Below are positions 30,969 through 33,918 of a stretch of DNA of 33,918 nucleotides, one piece after another; positions within the stretch are counted from its first letter, which is position 1, and every line of letters starts with the position of its first letter. The notes under the pieces are model-generated. The model ran no database searches and was not told the origin of the DNA. It worked only from the letters and a program-made list of their open reading frames with translations. Position numbers and translations under genes: made by a program. Source of the stretch: Deltaproteobacteria bacterium UBA2385 (GTDB lineage: Bacteria; Myxococcota_A; UBA796; UBA2385). The stretch spans positions 1 to 33,918 of the forward strand of contig DDSR01000347.1 of assembly GCA_002343455.1 (NCBI GenBank). The letters run 5' to 3'.

Positions 30969-32744
30969 TCAGTGGCACGTCGCCTGGACCCACTCCGCGC
31001 TCGACTCCAAGGCCTCGGGCAGCTCCTCCCAGCGCTGCAAGGCCTGGGCAGCCTCGGCGCAGGCGCCTCTCGCCACCAGCCAGGCGAAGCCGGGCTCCAG
31101 GATCTCCCGATCCGAGGCCGGGGCCTCTTCCAAGAAGGGCAGCAGCCAGCCGACCGGCACCTCCGCCCCGGTCGGCGGGTCCACCTCGAAGAGGCGCAGC
31201 CGGGTCCGCGCGGCGTTCCACTGCCAGCCGTCCTGACGCTGGAGCAGGGGCACGAGCATCGTGTCGGCCTCGGCGAACAGCCCGGCGATGAACAGCTCGC
31301 GGGCGAGCGCGTGCTGGCGGCGGGGGGAGTCGGGGTTGCGCCCGTACAGCTCGCGCTCGGCGACCAGGGCGGGTGGCTCGGCGATCTGCAGACCCTCCAG
31401 CAGGTGGCGGTAGAAGCGCTCCCGGGCAGGCGCGGGCACCTCCAACACCCAGGCCACCCGCGACAAGACCAGCCCTTGCCGGAAGCGGTGCTCGACGACG
31501 ACCTCGCCGTCCACCTCCCAGGCGTGCGCGGTCCAGCCCGCTCCCCGCGCGGGAGGTGCCGGCAGCGAGGTCGCCACGCCTCCCAGGCGCTGGCCCCACC
31601 AGGCCTCCCAGTCCAGCTCCTCGACCGCCTCGTAGCTGGAGAAGAGCGCCTGATCGACCAGAATGGGGTGCTGGCTGGCCCGCGAGGCCGCGAAGCCCTG
31701 CAGGCCGAACTGTCGGACGGGGGTCTCGGCGAAGCGGGCCGGGAGGGAGAGGCTCAGGCCGGTGCCTTCGACCTGGACCTCGCGCCAGGGCTGGCCGGCG
31801 AGCCCCGGGCTGAGGGCGAGGAGGGGGCCCAGCGCCGCGGGGATGAGCAGCAGCAGTCCGGTGATGGCGAGGTGTGCTGTGAAGCGCGGCGGGGACGGCC
31901 GCAGCACGGGTGGGGTGCCGACCATCACGGCCAGCACGCCGCCAAGCAGGCCGCTGGCGTGCCCGAGGTGGCTCACGCCCGAGGAGGGGCCGCGATGGCC
32001 GACCATCCAGAACTCCAAGGCCATGGTCAGCGCCAGGAAGAGCACGAAGGCCCGCAGGCTGCCCCAGCCGTAACGACCGCGCTGGGAGGGGGGGATGGCC
32101 TCGCCCATGCGGAAGCCGATCGCGATCTGGGCGCCGAAGAGGCCGAAGGCCAGGATGGACGAGCCCAGCACCGGCAGATCGGAGAAGAGCAGGACCGCGA
32201 CGCTGCCGACCAGCAGTGAGCCGGCCAGCACGCGCAGCAGCCCGGTGTGGCCCCAGGCGCGCTCGACCCGGTAGCCGCAGTAGGCGAGGAAGGGCAGGTT
32301 GGCGACGGCGTGGACCAGGGCGGCCCCCGGCGCGTGCAGCAGGTGGGCCGTCCAGACGCTCCACCAGCTGCCATCGAGCACGGCGCCCTCCCAGTGCAGG
32401 ACCCCCTCGCGGAGGACGCGCTCCAGCAGGTCCTGGGCCTCGGGCGTGCCCATCGCGCTCAGCGCCGTCTGGGCGAAGGCCGAGACCATCACCAGCACGC
32501 CGAGCAGGGCGGCGCCGCGGCTGTGGCCGGGAGCTGTGAGGTGGGCGGCGAAGCGGGCCGAAGGGGCTTGCAGGGCCTCGGCGAAGGCGGGCAGCCGGTC
32601 GAGGCGCACGAAGTCCTGGCCGGTCCAGGGGGCGTGGTGCAGCAGGGCCTCGCCCAGGACCTCGCCCTCGCGGACGCGCTCCTCGAGCTCGAGCAGGTCG
32701 ACCGGGCCTTCGTCCTGAGCGGTCCGCAGCGTGGGAGGGGGCAT
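30969..32744 (-). CDS. Rhomboid-family intramembrane protease with large C-terminal region
   Basis: The 591-residue protein has the rhomboid membrane core at about 78-280. WWSVWTAHLLHAPG (127-140) precedes HAVAN with the oxyanion residues His145/Asn149. GSSILAFGLFG (194-204) carries the nucleophile Ser196, exactly 47 residues after Asn149, the same spacing as in GlpG. SHLGHASGLLGG (258-269) supplies His262. The classic GxSG is GSSI here. A further membrane helix follows near 290-310. The last 270 residues start with a beta-rich segment (VEGTGLSLSLPARF) and end in helical, TPR-like sequence; I do not recognise them. Start at ATG 32744 because upstream codons are antisense to alkB. Divergent from alkB. 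Confidence 0.82.
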   Translation of the reverse strand: MPPPTLRTAQDEGPVDLLELEERVREGEVLGEALLHHAPWTGQDFVRLDRLPAFAEALQAPSARFAAHLTAPGHSRGAALLGVLVMVSAFAQTALSAMGTPEAQDLLERVLREGVLHWEGAVLDGSWWSVWTAHLLHAPGAALVHAVANLPFLAYCGYRVERAWGHTGLLRVLAGSLLVGSVAVLLFSDLPVLGSSILAFGLFGAQIAIGFRMGEAIPPSQRGRYGWGSLRAFVLFLALTMALEFWMVGHRGPSSGVSHLGHASGLLGGVLAVMVGTPPVLRPSPPRFTAHLAITGLLLLIPAALGPLLALSPGLAGQPWREVQVEGTGLSLSLPARFAETPVRQFGLQGFAASRASQHPILVDQALFSSYEAVEELDWEAWWGQRLGGVATSLPAPPARGAGWTAHAWEVDGEVVVEHRFRQGLVLSRVAWVLEVPAPARERFYRHLLEGLQIAEPPALVAERELYGRNPDSPRRQHALARELFIAGLFAEADTMLVPLLQRQDGWQWNAARTRLRLFEVDPPTGAEVPVGWLLPFLEEAPASDREILEPGFAWLVARGACAEAAQALQRWEELPEALESSAEWVQATCH

Positions 32745-32750
32745 ACCCGG

Positions 32751-32759
32751 AGCGTAGCA
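32751..32759 (-). promoter_or_regulatory. Extended -10-like TGCTACGCT 6 nt before the rhomboid ATG
   Basis: On the minus strand the nonamer is identical to the one before the gene at 11152. Only six bases separate its end from the ATG and there is no ribosome-binding site, so a leaderless transcript is likely if it is the promoter. It abuts the alkB promoter on the other strand. Confidence 0.45.
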
Positions 32760-32764
32760 CCAGG

Positions 32765-32793
32765 TTGACACTGAACGCGCGTACAGGTATACC
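32765..32793 (+). promoter_or_regulatory. Near-consensus sigma-70 promoter for alkB
   Basis: TTGACA (32765-32770) and TATACC (32788-32793) are separated by exactly 17 bases. Transcription would start near 32800, right at the GGAGG ribosome site (32801-32805), which lies 6 nt before the GTG start. The leader would be only about 12 nt. This is the strongest promoter-like sequence seen in the window. Confidence 0.7.
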
Positions 32794-32811
32794 CGAAGAC
32801 GGAGGCGCGCT

Positions 32812-33402
32812 GTGCAACTCTCGCTGCTGGACCCGTGCTCGACCCCGCCCGCGATCGACCCGACCCTGGGGGGCCTCCGCCGGGTCGAGCTGGGCCAGGG
32901 CGCCTGGCTCGACCACCTGCCCCGCTGGGTGATCGGCCAGCAGCAGCTCTTCGACGCGCTGGCGGCGGGCCTGGACTGGAAGCGCTCCGAGCGCACCATG
33001 TACGAGCGGGTGGTGGACGTGCCGCGGCTACTGGCCAGCGTCCCGCCGGGCGGGGGCCATCCCGTGGTCGGGCTGATCGCGCGCACCCTCTCCGCCCGCT
33101 ACGGTCGCCCGCTGCACGGCCTCTCCGCGGCCTGGTACCGGGACGGCCGGGACAGCGTCGCTCCCCATGGCGATCGGGTGCGCCACCGGGACGACGCCCT
33201 GGTCTGCACGGTCAGCCTGGGCCAGCCGCGGCCCTTTCAGCTCCGGCCGGTGGGGGGTGGCCGGGGCCTGGACCTGCGCCTGGGCTGGGGAGACCTGGTG
33301 GTGATGGGGGGCACCGCCCAGCAGACCTGGCTGCACGGCATCCCCAAGGTGGCCAGCGCCGGGCCGCGGATCTGCCTGATGCTGCGGGAGTCGCCCGAGT
33401 AG
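32812..33402 (+). CDS. alkB: AlkB-like 2-oxoglutarate/Fe(II) dioxygenase
   Basis: AlkB proteins repair alkylated bases in DNA or RNA by oxidative demethylation. The 196-residue protein has AAWYRDGRDSVAPHGD with His119 and Asp121 as iron ligands, TVSLGQPRPF (133-142), GDLVVMGG (160-167), and WLHGIPKV with the third ligand His175. It ends with PRICLMLR, whose Arg186 and Arg192 bind 2-oxoglutarate. The length matches the shorter AlkB homologues. GTG start with GGAGG 6 nt upstream and a strong promoter. No Ada-type regulator gene is visible nearby. The small Cys/His protein gene follows 11 nt downstream. Confidence 0.93.
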   Translation: MQLSLLDPCSTPPAIDPTLGGLRRVELGQGAWLDHLPRWVIGQQQLFDALAAGLDWKRSERTMYERVVDVPRLLASVPPGGGHPVVGLIARTLSARYGRPLHGLSAAWYRDGRDSVAPHGDRVRHRDDALVCTVSLGQPRPFQLRPVGGGRGLDLRLGWGDLVVMGGTAQQTWLHGIPKVASAGPRICLMLRESPE

Positions 33403-33413
33403 GGCGAGCCACC

Positions 33414-33692
33414 ATGCCTCCCCTCCCCGACCCGCGGGTGCTCAGCGCCCGGCTGCGCGCCGAGCTGGCCCGACCTCCCGGCCAGGCCCGGATCTCCCGC
33501 GCCGACCTGCTGGCCCTGGTGGGCTACCTCCAGCGCTGCTTGCGGATCATGCCCTTTGTCCGGCACGCCCCGGACTGCCGCCAGGCGGTGCGCGAGGGCA
33601 AGGCCAGCACCTGCACCTGCGGACTGCAGCAGGCCTGGAGTCCGGACGAGGCGGGGGGGCTCAGCGATGGACGAAGCGCAGACGCAGGGTGA
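33414..33692 (+). CDS. Small Cys/His protein, probable zinc-binding motif (92 aa)
   Basis: The core is RCLRIMPFVRHAPDCRQAV followed after a spacer by STCTCGL: Cys42, His51, Cys55, Cys67 and Cys69 could coordinate one metal ion. A short HxxxC plus CxCG pattern is common in small phage and bacterial proteins, but no function is implied. The N-terminal half is helical and Arg-rich, which would suit nucleic-acid contact. It starts 11 nt after alkB and probably shares its transcript, so a link to alkylation repair is possible but unproven. The last 11 codons overlap the 3' end of the convergent TonB-domain gene. Confidence 0.55.
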   Translation: MPPLPDPRVLSARLRAELARPPGQARISRADLLALVGYLQRCLRIMPFVRHAPDCRQAVREGKASTCTCGLQQAWSPDEAGGLSDGRSADAG

Positions 33693-33918
33693 AGGCGGCG
33701 CGCACGGCCCGGCCCTCTTCGCGGTGGGGGTGGAAGCGCCACTTCATCAGGGCCTCGCGCACATTGGCGTGAAAGACACGCGGGCAGCGGTCCAGGTCCA
33801 GGGCGTAGGGGAGGCCGGCCTCGTCGATCTCCATGCGCACGGTGCAGAGCTGCTCGCCCAGGCCCATGGCCTTGGCGGCCTCGGCCGGCAGCTTGTCGCC
33901 CGTCATCGCCAGGCCCAG
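33661..33918 (-). CDS. TonB C-terminal-domain protein, 3' part (cut by window edge)
   Basis: The frame is open to the window edge and ends at 33661, giving the last 85 residues. CTVRMEIDEAGLPYALDLDR, then VREALMKWRFHPHRE and a final AAFTLRLRF, fit the TonB/AgmX C-terminal fold: a strand, a Gly turn, a helix ending KWRF-P, and a last strand. An ATG at 33904-33906 exists, but the preceding codons (LGLA) look continuous with it, so the true start is outside. Such domains contact outer-membrane receptors or act in motility and gliding machines; the rest of the protein is needed to tell. Confidence 0.65.
   Translation of the reverse strand: MGLAMTGDKLPAEAAKAMGLGEQLCTVRMEIDEAGLPYALDLDRCPRVFHANVREALMKWRFHPHREEGRAVRAAFTLRLRFVHR

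Overview
The window is about 34 kb of very GC-rich, densely packed DNA with strong G/C third-position bias, many 4-bp start/stop overlaps (ATGA, GTGA, TTGA) and frequent GTG starts. It carries many predicted lipoproteins, two of them with short D/T/G/S-rich stretches after the lipid Cys. It also has a thrombospondin-3/OmpA porin, a Ser/Thr protein kinase, a methylmalonyl-CoA epimerase, a CehA/McbA-type lipoprotein and an RND efflux system. Together these suggest a Gram-negative, myxobacterium-like (Myxococcota or 'deltaproteobacterial') chromosome. This is inferred from gene content; no rRNA or marker search was possible. I see no phage, IS, CRISPR, tRNA or rRNA.

Left part (1-7300): the tail of a Uma2-family protein is followed by the only long non-coding stretch (180-1076). 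That stretch holds a diverged 45-bp direct repeat, several hairpins and possibly one tiny ORF. Next comes a translationally coupled plus-strand operon: ribF, aroE, a degenerate receiver-like protein and an alpha/beta-hydrolase-like lipoprotein. It runs head-on, with a 1-nt gap, into a minus-strand pair: a PD-(D/E)XK nuclease-like protein, then a TolC-family outer-membrane protein.

Middle (7374-21000): an OPT-family transporter (plus) faces a minus-strand two-gene module. The first gene encodes a four-helix membrane protein resembling the TRADD-N-associated membrane domain. The second encodes a three-helix protein with a periplasmic OmpA-like domain. This pair is the best candidate for an undescribed system. 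Upstream of it on the same strand is an efflux operon: a lipoprotein membrane-fusion protein and two different RND permeases, joined by GTGA overlaps. A LURP-one/scramblase-like gene diverges from that operon and converges on a TSP3-repeat OmpA-family porin.

Right part (21129-33918): a plus-strand run contains mce, nagZ, a lipoprotein with a possible LEA/WHy-like fold, a Cys-rich exported protein, a zinc-ribbon Ser/Thr kinase with a TonB-like tail, an HtrA protease lipoprotein, a small membrane protein and an HTTM-domain membrane protein. The last gene overlaps tail-to-tail with a minus-strand CehA/McbA-like PHP lipoprotein, which follows a rhomboid protease with a large extra C-terminal region. 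alkB diverges from the rhomboid gene behind a near-consensus sigma-70 promoter and is followed by a small Cys/His protein. The window ends inside a TonB C-terminal-domain gene.

The theme is envelope biology (efflux, outer-membrane anchoring, proteolysis, signalling) mixed with a few housekeeping metabolic genes. A -10-like element built around GCTA or TAnnCT recurs just upstream of several first genes, in three cases only 6-7 nt from the start codon, suggesting leaderless or very short-leader transcripts.
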